A stretch of DNA of 14,179 bases from Chitinophagaceae bacterium (GCA_003136915.1 PLEB01000077.1:1-14179), one strand, 5' to 3'. Counted from the stretch's first letter, positions 1-8,617 are shown. Notes: generated by a model not told the origin, from the letters alone. Program-made: numbers and translations.

Positions 1-550
1 CTTTACCAGGAAACAATGGGTCCTTATCACGGGAAAAATGATTAACGGTTCCATCTGCAGTTACAATTTCCAATGATTTAACCGCAGTGGAAAGGTTACC
101 ATTGGTTACGCCTGAACCATGAGTGGCTGTTGTAATGGAACCCGCAACGGAAATATGCGGGAGGGAAGCAAGATTATGCAAGGCAAACCCTTTATTATGC
201 AGCCAGGGACTAAGCTCGCCATATTTTATTCCTCCCTCTACAGTTACCGTATGTGCTGCAGCATCCAGTTCCACCACTTTGTTCAATTCTTTTGATGAAA
301 CCAGATTGTATTGACTATCGGCAATATTATTGAAACAATGCCGTGTGCCGAGGGCTCTCAATTTCCTGCATTTTTTTACGAGTTCCTGCACTTCCTTCAC
401 GGAACGGGGATAGAATACATTATTTGTACTAAAGGTTAAGTTTCCCGACCAGTTTTTTAATTTTTCCTGTTGTACCCAACCCTTTAGCGGAGAAAAAAAA
501 GGAGCGGCCATGGAAGTAGAAGTTAACCGGATGAAAGTTTTTCTTTTCAT
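1..550 (-). CDS. FAD-dependent alditol/xylitol oxidase-like protein (3' end outside window)
   Basis: This gene runs off the left edge; 183 N-terminal codons are visible. The reading resembles alditol oxidase (AldO) and xylitol oxidase, flavoproteins of the L-gulonolactone oxidase/PCMH-FAD group that oxidise the C1 hydroxyl of polyols with O2. Seen directly: an NWSGN segment at residues 33-37, the flavin segment LGTRHCFNNIADS near 67-79, in which His71 aligns with the histidine that carries covalent FAD in AldO, and a conserved SLPHISVAGSITTATHGSG block later in the FAD domain. The start at 550 was preferred to the internal ATG at 511 because it has AAAGAA just upstream and adds an MKRKTFIRLTSTS leader of the kind common on exported Bacteroidota proteins; it is not a proper twin-arginine motif, so export is only possible. 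It is divergent from the ABC-F gene. Substrate and C-terminal substrate domain cannot be judged here; a sugar lactone oxidase is the main alternative. Confidence 0.82.
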   Translation of the reverse strand, partial: MKRKTFIRLTSTSMAAPFFSPLKGWVQQEKLKNWSGNLTFSTNNVFYPRSVKEVQELVKKCRKLRALGTRHCFNNIADSQYNLVSSKELNKVVELDAAAHTVTVEGGIKYGELSPWLHNKGFALHNLASLPHISVAGSITTATHGSGVTNGNLSTAVKSLEIVTADGTVNHFSRDKDPLFPGK

Positions 551-622
551 TTCTTTAATGATTATACAATGTAATAATTTTATTGTGAATAGCGCTGGTA
601 CTTGTTTTCCTATCTTTGCGGC
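551..622. promoter_or_regulatory. divergent promoter region, with TATCTTTG just before the ABC-F start
   Basis: The 72-bp gap between the divergent oxidase and ABC-F genes must hold both promoters. On the plus strand TATCTTTG at 611-618 matches the Bacteroidota -7 consensus TAnnTTTG exactly. A TTG at 583-585 lies 25 bases upstream, longer than the usual spacing of about 19-21, so the -33 element is not convincing. The ABC-F start codon at 623 is only four bases beyond the -7 element, which would make its mRNA leaderless or nearly so. No comparable -7 element was seen for the minus-strand gene. Confidence 0.5.
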
Positions 623-2512
623 ATGCACTATGTTTCTGCTGAGGGCCTTGGGAAGTCGTTTGGAATTAACCCGTTGTTTGACAATATTTCCTTTCATATT
701 GAGTCTGGCGACAAGGTTGCATTGATCGCGAAAAATGGCACGGGCAAGTCAACCTTGCTCAAAATTCTCGCCGGAAAAGAAACTGTCGACAGGGGAAAAG
801 TGTGGATCTCCAAAGAGATCACTGTTGCCTTTTTTGAGCAGGAACCCCGATTCCAGGAAGAACTTTCGGTTCTCGACAATATCTTTCATCACAAACACCC
901 GGTAATCGCGGCAATCAAAGCCTTTGAGGCAGCTAGTGAGAGCGGTGATACCGATGCCCTGATGACAAGCATTGACCAGATGGACCATCTGAGTGCATGG
1001 GATTTTGACGCAAAGGTTAAGCAGATCTTCAGCAGGTTGAATATTGATCACCTGATCCAGGCAGTCAAAAACCTGAGCGGTGGGCAACGTAAACGAGTTG
1101 CTCTCGCCAGAACACTCATAGATATCGGCTTTGGAAATCCGGAAGTCTTGCTGATCATGGATGAGCCGACCAATCACCTTGACATTGAAATGGTGGAATG
1201 GCTGGAGAACTATCTCAACCAGCAAAACATCACCCTATTGCTGGTTTCGCATGACCGGTACTTCCTGGATAATGTATGCAATGAAATCTGGGAGATGGAC
1301 CGGAGCTCCCTGTATGAATACAAGGGCGATTATGAAAATTATCTTGAGAAAAAAGCCGCTCGTATAGACAGCGATCTTGCCAGCATTGATAAGGCGAAAA
1401 ACCTCTACCGCAAAGAACTCGAATGGATGCTGAAGCAGCCTAAGGCGCGAACAACGAAGTCAAAAAGCAGACAGGATTCTTTTTATGAAGTGGAAGCAAA
1501 GGCCAAACAAAACCTGGATGAGCAAAAGCTGAAACTGGAAATGAAAATGAGCCGGCTGGGTGGCAAGGTTGCTGAATTAAAAAAGGTAAATAAAAGTTTT
1601 GGCGACAAAATAATCCTCAAAGGGTTTGACTATACATTTAAAAGGGGCGACCGGATCGGTGTTGTCGGAAAAAATGGCTCAGGCAAAACCACTTTTCTGA
1701 ATATGCTGCAGGGATTGGAACCTGCAGACAGCGGCAAGATCAATATCGGCGACACCGTTGTGTTTGGAAATTATTCTCAGCTCGGTCTCCAGGTCAAGGA
1801 AGATAAACGCGTGATTGAATTTGTAAAGGATATTGCAGAAAGCTTTCCGCTTGCTGGAGGTGGTTCTCTGAGTGCCGGACAGTTCCTGAACCTTTTTCTT
1901 TTTCCGCCCGACAAACAATACACCTATATTTCCAGTTTGAGTGGTGGTGAGAAAAAAAGACTTCATTTATTATCCATCCTCTTTCGCAATCCGAATTTCC
2001 TCATCCTGGATGAACCCACAAACGATCTCGATCTGCCCACGCTTTCGGTGCTTGAAAATTTTCTTCTGGATTTTCAGGGCTGTCTCGTAATGGTTTCCCA
2101 CGACCGGTATTTCATGGACCGGATGGTAGAACATTTATTTATTTTTGAAGGGGAAGGCATTATCCGCGATTTCCCCGGAAACTATGGCCTTTACCAGCAA
2201 TGGCTGAAGACAAAAGATTCTGCTTCTTCAACAACTGAAAGCCGGGCGCCATCTCCAGTCATCGTAAAAGAAGTTGCCAACAGGCCGGCAAAACCAAAGC
2301 TCTCTTATAAGGAAAAAAAAGAACTCGAAATATTGGAAAAGGAAATGGAGGTCCTGAGCCGCGAAAAAGAAAATATCACGGAAAGGCTGCATGCACAATC
2401 ACTGGCCTATGAAGAAGTTCAGCAATTGTCCGCCCGGTTCAATACAATTACCGAAAACCTCCAAACAAAGGAATTCCGCTGGCTTGAATTAAGTGAAATG
2501 CAGGAATCTTAG
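623..2512 (+). CDS. ABC-F family ATPase, Uup-like
   Basis: This is a 629-residue soluble protein with two ABC ATPase domains and no membrane segments, the layout of ABC-F proteins that act on the ribosome rather than in transport. Domain 1 has Walker A AKNGTGKST (36-44), signature LSGGQ (151-155) and Walker B ending D180-E181. Domain 2 has GKNGSGKTT (349-357), LSGGE (439-443) and Walker B ending D463. The charged interdomain linker contains a QPKARTTKSKSR segment typical of the tRNA-contacting arm. The last 80 or so residues form a Lys/Glu-rich coiled coil after a proline-rich spacer, as in the Uup C-terminal domain, so Uup is the closest named relative; a resistance-type ABC-F is less likely. 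The ATG at 623 was chosen over a TTG at 602 because domain 1 starts immediately after it and TATCTTTG lies just upstream. The following gap to rhaT is 111 bp, so it is probably transcribed separately. Confidence 0.9.
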   Translation: MHYVSAEGLGKSFGINPLFDNISFHIESGDKVALIAKNGTGKSTLLKILAGKETVDRGKVWISKEITVAFFEQEPRFQEELSVLDNIFHHKHPVIAAIKAFEAASESGDTDALMTSIDQMDHLSAWDFDAKVKQIFSRLNIDHLIQAVKNLSGGQRKRVALARTLIDIGFGNPEVLLIMDEPTNHLDIEMVEWLENYLNQQNITLLLVSHDRYFLDNVCNEIWEMDRSSLYEYKGDYENYLEKKAARIDSDLASIDKAKNLYRKELEWMLKQPKARTTKSKSRQDSFYEVEAKAKQNLDEQKLKLEMKMSRLGGKVAELKKVNKSFGDKIILKGFDYTFKRGDRIGVVGKNGSGKTTFLNMLQGLEPADSGKINIGDTVVFGNYSQLGLQVKEDKRVIEFVKDIAESFPLAGGGSLSAGQFLNLFLFPPDKQYTYISSLSGGEKKRLHLLSILFRNPNFLILDEPTNDLDLPTLSVLENFLLDFQGCLVMVSHDRYFMDRMVEHLFIFEGEGIIRDFPGNYGLYQQWLKTKDSASSTTESRAPSPVIVKEVANRPAKPKLSYKEKKELEILEKEMEVLSREKENITERLHAQSLAYEEVQQLSARFNTITENLQTKEFRWLELSEMQES

Positions 2513-2623
2513 CCAGCCGCCACTTCTGGATCTGGTGCCGATTTCCCTGGCAATACATGACAACTATACCGGATCATTCGCTATTTTTATAACCTCATCA
2601 TCTATTCACCCAACTCCACCGGT

Positions 2624-3685
2624 ATGCAGGTTATTGCAGGCGTCTTCTTTCATTTTATCGGTGGATTTGCCTCGGGCAGCTTTTATATGCCCTTTAAAGC
2701 GGTGAGAGGTTGGGCCTGGGAAAATTTCTGGATCATAGGCGGACTTTTTTCCTGGCTTATCGTTCCGCCGCTTGCCGCCTGGTTAACGATTCCCCATTTT
2801 ACCGAGATCATTTCCGGCGCTTCCAGAGAAGTGTTTGGATATACTTTCCTATTTGGTTTGTTATGGGGCATTGGCGGACTTACTTACGGCCTGGGTGTGC
2901 GTTACCTTGGCATGTCGCTCGGCAATTCCGTTGTACTTGGATTCTGTTCTGCATTCGGGGCGCTGGTGCCTTCCATCTATTATAATTTTTTTCCTGCTCC
3001 CGGAAAAACTTCTTTCCACGATATGATAAGCAGTCATTGGGGACGCATTGTCGTTGCCGGCGTTGCTGTTTGCCTTTTCGGAATTTATCTCTGTGGCAAA
3101 GCAGGCATGGGAAAGGAAAAAGAAGTTCCCGAAGCTGAGAAAAAAAAATCCGTTGCTGAATTTAATCTTACCAAGGGGCTGGCGGTTGCTATTATCTCCG
3201 GCATTCTCAGCGCTTGTTTTAATTTCGGGATCGAAGCGGGAAAGCCGATGGCCTATCATGCCGTATCGATGGGATCGAATCCGCTGTATCAGAATAACGT
3301 GATCTACGTAGTGCTGTTATGGGGCGGCCTTACCACCAACTTCATCTGGTGTTTTTTTCTGAACCTGCACAACCGCAGCTTTGGGAAGTACACAGACAGA
3401 AGCACGCCGCTGGTAAAAAATTATCTGTTCTCTGCACTTGCCGGAACTACCTGGTTCCTCCAATTCTTTTTCTATGGTATGGGAGAAAGTAAACTTGGAA
3501 ATGGAGCCAGTTCCTGGATACTGCATATGGCATTTATAATTTTGGTTGCAAACATGTGGGGATTGATATTGAAAGAGTGGAATTCGGTAAGCAGGAAAAC
3601 AAAAACAACCATTATTGCCGGTATTGCCACCATCATGTTGTCCGTAATCATGGTGGGCTATGGGAATGCATTGAAACTGGGATAA
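2624..3685 (+). CDS. rhaT: L-rhamnose/H+ symporter RhaT
   Basis: The 353-residue product is a polytopic inner-membrane protein close in length to E. coli RhaT (344). It shares recognisable RhaT blocks: an N-terminal FHxIGG...SGSFYMPFKAVRGWAWE stretch, GGLFSWLIVPP, then FLFGLLWGIGG, YGLGVRYLGMSLG and a hydrophobic helix after it. About ten membrane segments are expected; a charged loop near residues 160-180 (many Lys/Glu) separates two halves, fitting the drug/metabolite-transporter fold. It imports L-rhamnose with protons. The start ATG lacks a clear Shine-Dalgarno sequence. It is the first gene of the rhamnose block; the fused aldolase gene follows 18 bp downstream. TATTTTTA at 2582-2589 differs from the -7 consensus by one base and is the only promoter candidate I noticed upstream, with low certainty. 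Confidence 0.93.
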   Translation: MQVIAGVFFHFIGGFASGSFYMPFKAVRGWAWENFWIIGGLFSWLIVPPLAAWLTIPHFTEIISGASREVFGYTFLFGLLWGIGGLTYGLGVRYLGMSLGNSVVLGFCSAFGALVPSIYYNFFPAPGKTSFHDMISSHWGRIVVAGVAVCLFGIYLCGKAGMGKEKEVPEAEKKKSVAEFNLTKGLAVAIISGILSACFNFGIEAGKPMAYHAVSMGSNPLYQNNVIYVVLLWGGLTTNFIWCFFLNLHNRSFGKYTDRSTPLVKNYLFSALAGTTWFLQFFFYGMGESKLGNGASSWILHMAFIILVANMWGLILKEWNSVSRKTKTTIIAGIATIMLSVIMVGYGNALKLG

Positions 3686-3703
3686 AAAATTAAGAAGATT
3701 ATC

Positions 3704-5821
3704 ATGGACGAAACAAGATCATTCAAGCATGTTCAGTATTTGTGGGACGATGCAACTGCAGCTTCATTCAAAGGCGACGAAGTGGCCCTGCTCATTTACC
3801 GCTCCAACCTGCTGGGCGCCGACCTGCGACTTACCAATTATGGCGGCGGAAATACTTCCTGCAAAATACAAATGCCGGATCCGCTGACTGGCAATGAAAC
3901 TGAGGTCATGTATGTGAAAGGATCTGGCGGTGATCTGGGCACGCTCAAAAAAAACGGGCTTTCGGTATTGTACATGGATCGCCTGAATGGACTGAAAAAA
4001 AGATACCGGGGAATAGAACATGAGGATGAAATGGTAGAACTATTCAACCATTGCATTTTCGATCTGCAGTCGAAAGTGCCTTCAATAGATACCGCGCTGC
4101 ATGCATTTTTGCCCTTCCGGCACATTGATCATCTGCATCCGGATGCTGCGATTGCAGTAGCTGCGGCGAAGGACGGAAAAAGAATTACAGAAGAGATTTT
4201 TAATGGAACCCTGGGTTGGGTTGAGTGGCAGCGGCCGGGATTTGATTTGGGATTAAAGTTGAAAGCGTGTCTGGATGCGCATCCCGGCATTCGGGGAATC
4301 ATGCTTGGCTCGCATGGATTGTTTAGCTGGGGAGATACCTCTTATCAGAGTTACGTCAATACGCTCGAAATAATTGAACAATGTGCGGATTATATTGAAA
4401 AAAATACGGGTAAAAGCAGGCCGGTTTTCGGAGGAATGAAAATAAATTCATTGTCTCCCGAAGAAAGAAAAGAAAAGGCCACGGCGCTCATGCCTTTGCT
4501 CCGCGGATATGTATCAACCCAAATGCCCATGATCGGTCATTTTTCCGACAGCACTGCGGTATTGGAATTCATCAACTCCCGGGATCTGGAAAAACTCGCG
4601 CCGATGGGCACAAGCTGTCCGGATCATTTTCTGAGAACAAAGATCAGTCCCCTGATTCTTCCGCTTTCAACAAACGATGAACTTAAAGATATTCCCACCC
4701 TGCAACAAAAACTGAATTCTGCTTTTGACGCATACCGCATAATGTACAAGGAATACTATGAACGCTACAAACATGCGGGCAGTCCCCCGATGCGCGATCC
4801 CAATCCGGTGGTTATGCTCTATCCGGGTGTCGGTATGTTTACCTTCGCAAAAGACAAGGCCACTGCAAGGATCGCCGCTGAGTTTTATGGCAATGCGATT
4901 CAGGTTATGAAAGGCGCGGAAGCTATTTCTTCTTACACTTCATTACCCAGGCAGGAGGCCTTTGATATTGAATATTGGCTCCTGGAAGAGGCAAAACTGC
5001 AACGGATGCCCAGGGGCAGGCCGCTAACGGGCAGGGTCGCCCTGATAACGGGAAGTGCGGGAGGGATTGGAAAAGCCATCGCAAGGAAAATGGCAGAGGA
5101 AGGCGCCGTTGTGATATTGAATGACAATGATAAGGGCCGGCTGGAAATTGCAAGCCGGGAATTCGGCCAGCAATTCGGAAAAGACGCTTTTGAATCCGGA
5201 CTGCTGGATGTGACGGAACCCGCATCGATTCAGAAAATCTTTCAGCAGGCTGTGCTTGCATTCGGCGGCGTGGACATCCTCGTCAATTGTGCCGGAATTT
5301 CCATCTCAAAATCATTGGAGGAACATACCGAATCGGACTGGGATAAATTATATGATGTGCTGGTAAAGGGGCAATTCCTTATGACGCAAAAAGCGGTCGG
5401 AATCATGCGGAAACAAAATATAGGAGCTGATATAATAAATATCGTGAGCAAAAATGCGCTCGTGTCTGGTCCGAATAATGCAGCTTACGGATCGGCAAAA
5501 GCGGCCCAACTGCATCTCAGCCGCCTGAATGCCGCAGAACTGGGAAATGACCATATCCGGGTGAACGTGGTGAATCCGGATGCGGTTATACATGACAGTA
5601 AGATCTGGGCGGGGGAATGGGCGGCCGGCCGCGCGAAAGCTTACGGCATTACTGTAGAAGAGTTGCCTGCTTATTATGCAAAAAGAACCTTGCTGAACGA
5701 AATGATCCTTCCGGAAGATGTGGCGAATGCATGCTTTGCCTTTGTGGGTGGCTTATTAAATAAATCCACCGGTAATGTATTGAACGTGGATGGGGGTGTA
5801 GCTGCTGCCTTTGTGCGATAA
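3704..5821 (+). CDS. rhaEW: bifunctional rhamnulose-1-phosphate aldolase / lactaldehyde dehydrogenase (RhaEW type)
   Basis: A 705-residue fusion. The N-terminal part (to about residue 430) is a class II aldolase: GGGNTSCK near residue 46, PSIDTALHAF around 126-135, a HLH pair at His143/His145 and SHGLFSWG with His204, which fit the zinc ligands of this fold. The C-terminal part is a short-chain dehydrogenase: cofactor motif TGSAGGIG (449-456), NCAG (528-531), and catalytic Ser582, Tyr595, Lys599 (YGSAK). The aldolase splits L-rhamnulose 1-phosphate to DHAP and L-lactaldehyde; in characterised Bacillus RhaEW the dehydrogenase oxidises the lactaldehyde to lactate, and the same is inferred here. 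Fusion may pass the reactive aldehyde between sites. All expected catalytic residues of the dehydrogenase are present. The order within the fusion is the usual one, and the gene sits between rhaT and the isomerase. Confidence 0.93.
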   Translation: MDETRSFKHVQYLWDDATAASFKGDEVALLIYRSNLLGADLRLTNYGGGNTSCKIQMPDPLTGNETEVMYVKGSGGDLGTLKKNGLSVLYMDRLNGLKKRYRGIEHEDEMVELFNHCIFDLQSKVPSIDTALHAFLPFRHIDHLHPDAAIAVAAAKDGKRITEEIFNGTLGWVEWQRPGFDLGLKLKACLDAHPGIRGIMLGSHGLFSWGDTSYQSYVNTLEIIEQCADYIEKNTGKSRPVFGGMKINSLSPEERKEKATALMPLLRGYVSTQMPMIGHFSDSTAVLEFINSRDLEKLAPMGTSCPDHFLRTKISPLILPLSTNDELKDIPTLQQKLNSAFDAYRIMYKEYYERYKHAGSPPMRDPNPVVMLYPGVGMFTFAKDKATARIAAEFYGNAIQVMKGAEAISSYTSLPRQEAFDIEYWLLEEAKLQRMPRGRPLTGRVALITGSAGGIGKAIARKMAEEGAVVILNDNDKGRLEIASREFGQQFGKDAFESGLLDVTEPASIQKIFQQAVLAFGGVDILVNCAGISISKSLEEHTESDWDKLYDVLVKGQFLMTQKAVGIMRKQNIGADIINIVSKNALVSGPNNAAYGSAKAAQLHLSRLNAAELGNDHIRVNVVNPDAVIHDSKIWAGEWAAGRAKAYGITVEELPAYYAKRTLLNEMILPEDVANACFAFVGGLLNKSTGNVLNVDGGVAAAFVR

Positions 5822-5858
5822 TATTTGGTAATCTCTTAGGGAAAAAAAGAAACGATCC

Positions 5859-7133
5859 ATGTTATTGGATAAATTAAATATAAGTCACTACAATCAGGAC
5901 GCGCTTTCTGCACACAAAAAAAGAATTCAATTTCTTCGTGAAGAAATCAAAGATCCGGACGCCATTATTCAGAAACTGGAAAAATTTCAGGTGGCCATTC
6001 CCAGTTGGGCGCTGGGGACCGGCGGCACTCGGTTCGGCAGGTTTCCAGGTGGAGGGGAACCCAGGAACCTGGAAGAAAAAATCGGGGACATCGGCCTCCT
6101 GCATGCATTGAACCGGTCAAGCGGAGCCATTTCACTCCATATTCCCTGGGATATTCCTTCGGATCCGGCAAAGATCCGGGGTCTTGCTGCTCAATATGGA
6201 TTGCGTTTTGATGCCATGAACTCAAATACATTCCAGGATCAGCCTGGTCAGGATTTGAGTTATAAATTCGGATCCTTACAACACACAGATAAAGCGGTCC
6301 GAAAGCAAGCTATCACACACAATATCGGGGTCATCAGCCAGGGTATTGATCTTGGTTCAACCGCTCTTACTGTTTGGCTGGCAGACGGATCCAGTTTTCC
6401 CGGTCAGTTGAATTTCAGAAAAGCATTTCAGCGAACGCTGGAAAGCCTGCAGGAAATCTATGTGCATCTTCCCGAAAATTGGAAAATATATGTCGAGTAC
6501 AAAGCCTATGAACCGAATTTTTATTCCACAACTGTCGGCGATTGGGGGCAATCTCTGTTGTATGCAAAAAAGCTCGGCCCCAAGGCCTTTACCCTGGTGG
6601 ATCTGGGGCACCATCTGCCCAATGCAAATATTGAGCAGATAGTCGCCTTACTGCTTATGGAAGAAAAACTGGGTGGTTTCCATTTCAATGATTCGAAATT
6701 CGGAGACGATGACCTTACGGTTGGGAGTATAAAACCTTACCAGCTTTTTTTAATTTTTAATGAACTGATAGAGGGGATGAATGCGCGTTCAATGGATCAT
6801 GCGTGGGATCTTGCCTGGATGATCGATGCATCGCACAATGTTAAAGATCCGCTGGAAGATCTGTTGCAATCGGTGGAAGCCATAATGATCAGTTACGCTC
6901 AGGCTCTCCTGATTGATCATAAAGCACTTGATCTTTCAAGAATGGAAAATGATGTTGTGCAGGCTCAGGAAATATTACAGAACGCGTTCCGTACGGATGT
7001 GCGGCCACTGGTCGCTGAAGCCCGGCTTCGGGTAGGTGCCGCGCTGGATCCCCTGTATGTTTTCCGCGAAGCGCGGATAAGAGAAAAATTAGTAAAAGAA
7101 AGGGGCAGTAAATCATTTGCAACCGGATTATAA
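5859..7133 (+). CDS. rhaI: L-rhamnose isomerase, Pseudomonas/Rhizobium type
   Basis: A 424-residue cytoplasmic TIM-barrel isomerase that converts L-rhamnose to L-rhamnulose. It resembles the P. stutzeri enzyme (about 430 residues), not the E. coli RhaA type. Metal-site positions can be read off by alignment to that enzyme from memory: Glu213 (EYKAYEP), Asp248 and His251 (VDLGHH), His275 (HFND), Asp283 and Asp285 (GDDD) and Asp323 (MIDASHN), all conserved in type and spacing. Family members of this type also act on other aldoses, such as L-lyxose or D-allose, so the rhamnose role rests partly on its neighbours. It follows the fused aldolase gene by 37 bp, with a purine-rich GGGAAAAAAAGAAA upstream that could act as ribosome binding site, and ends 2 bp before the kinase gene. 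Confidence 0.92.
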   Translation: MLLDKLNISHYNQDALSAHKKRIQFLREEIKDPDAIIQKLEKFQVAIPSWALGTGGTRFGRFPGGGEPRNLEEKIGDIGLLHALNRSSGAISLHIPWDIPSDPAKIRGLAAQYGLRFDAMNSNTFQDQPGQDLSYKFGSLQHTDKAVRKQAITHNIGVISQGIDLGSTALTVWLADGSSFPGQLNFRKAFQRTLESLQEIYVHLPENWKIYVEYKAYEPNFYSTTVGDWGQSLLYAKKLGPKAFTLVDLGHHLPNANIEQIVALLLMEEKLGGFHFNDSKFGDDDLTVGSIKPYQLFLIFNELIEGMNARSMDHAWDLAWMIDASHNVKDPLEDLLQSVEAIMISYAQALLIDHKALDLSRMENDVVQAQEILQNAFRTDVRPLVAEARLRVGAALDPLYVFREARIREKLVKERGSKSFATGL

Positions 7134-7135
7134 TC

Positions 7136-8464
7136 ATGCATGCGCTGCCAGCTATAGCTATATTTGATATTGGCCGCACCAATAAAAAACAGGTATTATT
7201 CGATGCGCAATACCGGGTTCTGGAAGAGAAGAACATACAGCTTCCGGAAACAACCGATGAAGACGGATTTCCTTCGGAAGATCTGCAACTGCTGGCAACC
7301 TGGGTTAGAGAAAGCTTTGCTGCATTGAAACAAAGAAAGGATCTTGAACTGAAGGCGGTGAATGTTTCTGCCTACGGGGCATCCTTCGTTCATTTGAGCC
7401 CCGAGCTGCGGCCGCTAACCCCTCTTTATAATTATCTAAAGCCCTTTCCCGCTTTCCTCCAGGAGGAATTTGACCGGAAATATAACAATGACGGGCAGTT
7501 GGGAATGCAAACGGCTTCCCCTCAGCTGGGCCATTTGAATTCTGGAATGCAATTGTACTGGTTGAAAAAACAAAGCCCGGAAATATATCGGCAGATCAGG
7601 TATTCCCTGCATTTGCCACAGTGGCTGAGCTTTTTACTATCCGGTGTTTGTGCATCCGAGCTTACGAGCATTGGATGTCATACACGATTATGGGATTTTG
7701 AGAAGCAGGATTATCATAAATGGGTGATAGAAGAAGGATTGAAAGAAAAATTTCCCATCATACTACCCGGAGCAAACGTTATTGAACGAAAGGATGGAAT
7801 AATGGCAGGCGTAGGATTGCACGACAGTTCATCTGCCTTGATACCCTATCTGTCCGTGTTCAATGATCCCTTTGTGTTATTATCCACCGGAACCTGGTCT
7901 GTCAGCCTGAATCCATTCAATCATTCATCCTTAACCGATCAGGAACTTAAACAGGATTGTTTATGCTATTTATCCCTGAAGGGAGAGCCGATAAAGGCCT
8001 CGCGGTTGTATGCCGGAAAAGAACATGAATTGTTTACTAAGAAATTAGCTGATCAATTTCAATGCGCAGAAGATTATTTTCTCAGGTTAAAAGTGGACAG
8101 CTTTTTAGTGGAGAAATGGTTTCAATCAAAAGATCCTGGGATTGCAGCAGCTTTCGCTGATCCTGATAAATTGAGCTCGTACGAAGAAGCTTATCATGTA
8201 TTTATGATCAATCTTGTCCGTCAACAGAAAAAAGCTATAAACCTGGTTTTGGAACCCGGCGGAATAGAGCAAATTTTCGTGGATGGAGGCTTCAGCAAGA
8301 ACCCTTTTTTCATGAATTTGCTCGCACTTTCTTTTCCAGAGAAAAAGATCTTTGCCGCATCCCTCGCACATGCTTCTGCACTTGGTGCCGCGTTGTGTAT
8401 TCATTCTTCGTGGAATACAGGAGCCATACCTGCCGGACTGTTGAGCCCGGTTCAAATTTCCTAG
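7136..8464 (+). CDS. rhaB: FGGY-family sugar kinase, probable rhamnulokinase
   Basis: A 442-residue kinase of the FGGY/actin-like ATPase fold. Seen: a phosphate-1 motif FDIGRTNKK at residues 10-18, a GLHDSSSA segment whose Asp230 matches the catalytic base position of FGGY kinases, the adenosine-side motif STGTWS (250-255), and DGGFSKNP starting at 383. Its first motif differs from both the classic DLGTTS form and the E. coli RhaB form, so it belongs to a divergent subfamily; the rhamnulokinase role (L-rhamnulose to its 1-phosphate, using ATP) is assigned by position, since it is the only missing step in the block. An L-fuculose or other ketose kinase is the alternative. The gene starts 2 bp after the isomerase stop codon, suggesting coupled translation. 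It is the last gene of the block; I saw no convincing terminator behind it. Confidence 0.82.
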   Translation: MHALPAIAIFDIGRTNKKQVLFDAQYRVLEEKNIQLPETTDEDGFPSEDLQLLATWVRESFAALKQRKDLELKAVNVSAYGASFVHLSPELRPLTPLYNYLKPFPAFLQEEFDRKYNNDGQLGMQTASPQLGHLNSGMQLYWLKKQSPEIYRQIRYSLHLPQWLSFLLSGVCASELTSIGCHTRLWDFEKQDYHKWVIEEGLKEKFPIILPGANVIERKDGIMAGVGLHDSSSALIPYLSVFNDPFVLLSTGTWSVSLNPFNHSSLTDQELKQDCLCYLSLKGEPIKASRLYAGKEHELFTKKLADQFQCAEDYFLRLKVDSFLVEKWFQSKDPGIAAAFADPDKLSSYEEAYHVFMINLVRQQKKAINLVLEPGGIEQIFVDGGFSKNPFFMNLLALSFPEKKIFAASLAHASALGAALCIHSSWNTGAIPAGLLSPVQIS

Positions 8465-8617
8465 AATCACAGTTCATTCCCGGACACCTTACTGTATCAA
8501 AAATGAACACTCAGGTTTTCATCCTGCACTTAAGTTGCTGGCCATCATCCCTATACTTAATTGGCACCAGGTTGGAAAGATCTGATGCATCGGATACTTT
8601 ACTCTAATTTTATAGAT

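Noticed and set aside
602..622. In-frame TTG start for the ABC-F gene at 602
   Set aside because: It would place the start inside the apparent promoter, and the family domain begins directly after the ATG at 623.
728..757. First Walker A of the ABC-F protein begins with Ala (AKNGTGKST) rather than Gly
   Set aside because: As far as I recall this form is common in Bacteroidota ABC-F proteins, and the Lys and Ser/Thr that bind ATP are intact.
749..1225. Antisense open frame of 158 codons within the ABC-F gene
   Set aside because: It lies wholly opposite a well-conserved gene and its product has no recognisable motif.
8584..8591. Palindrome GATGCATC before the permease gene
   Set aside because: An isolated 8-bp palindrome is expected by chance at this scale and nothing else supports a site.
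8561..8617. Upstream ATG start for the FtsX-type permease at 8561
   Set aside because: The extra 19 residues do not fit the family, whose proteins normally begin just before the NLRFSYRNL-like segment.
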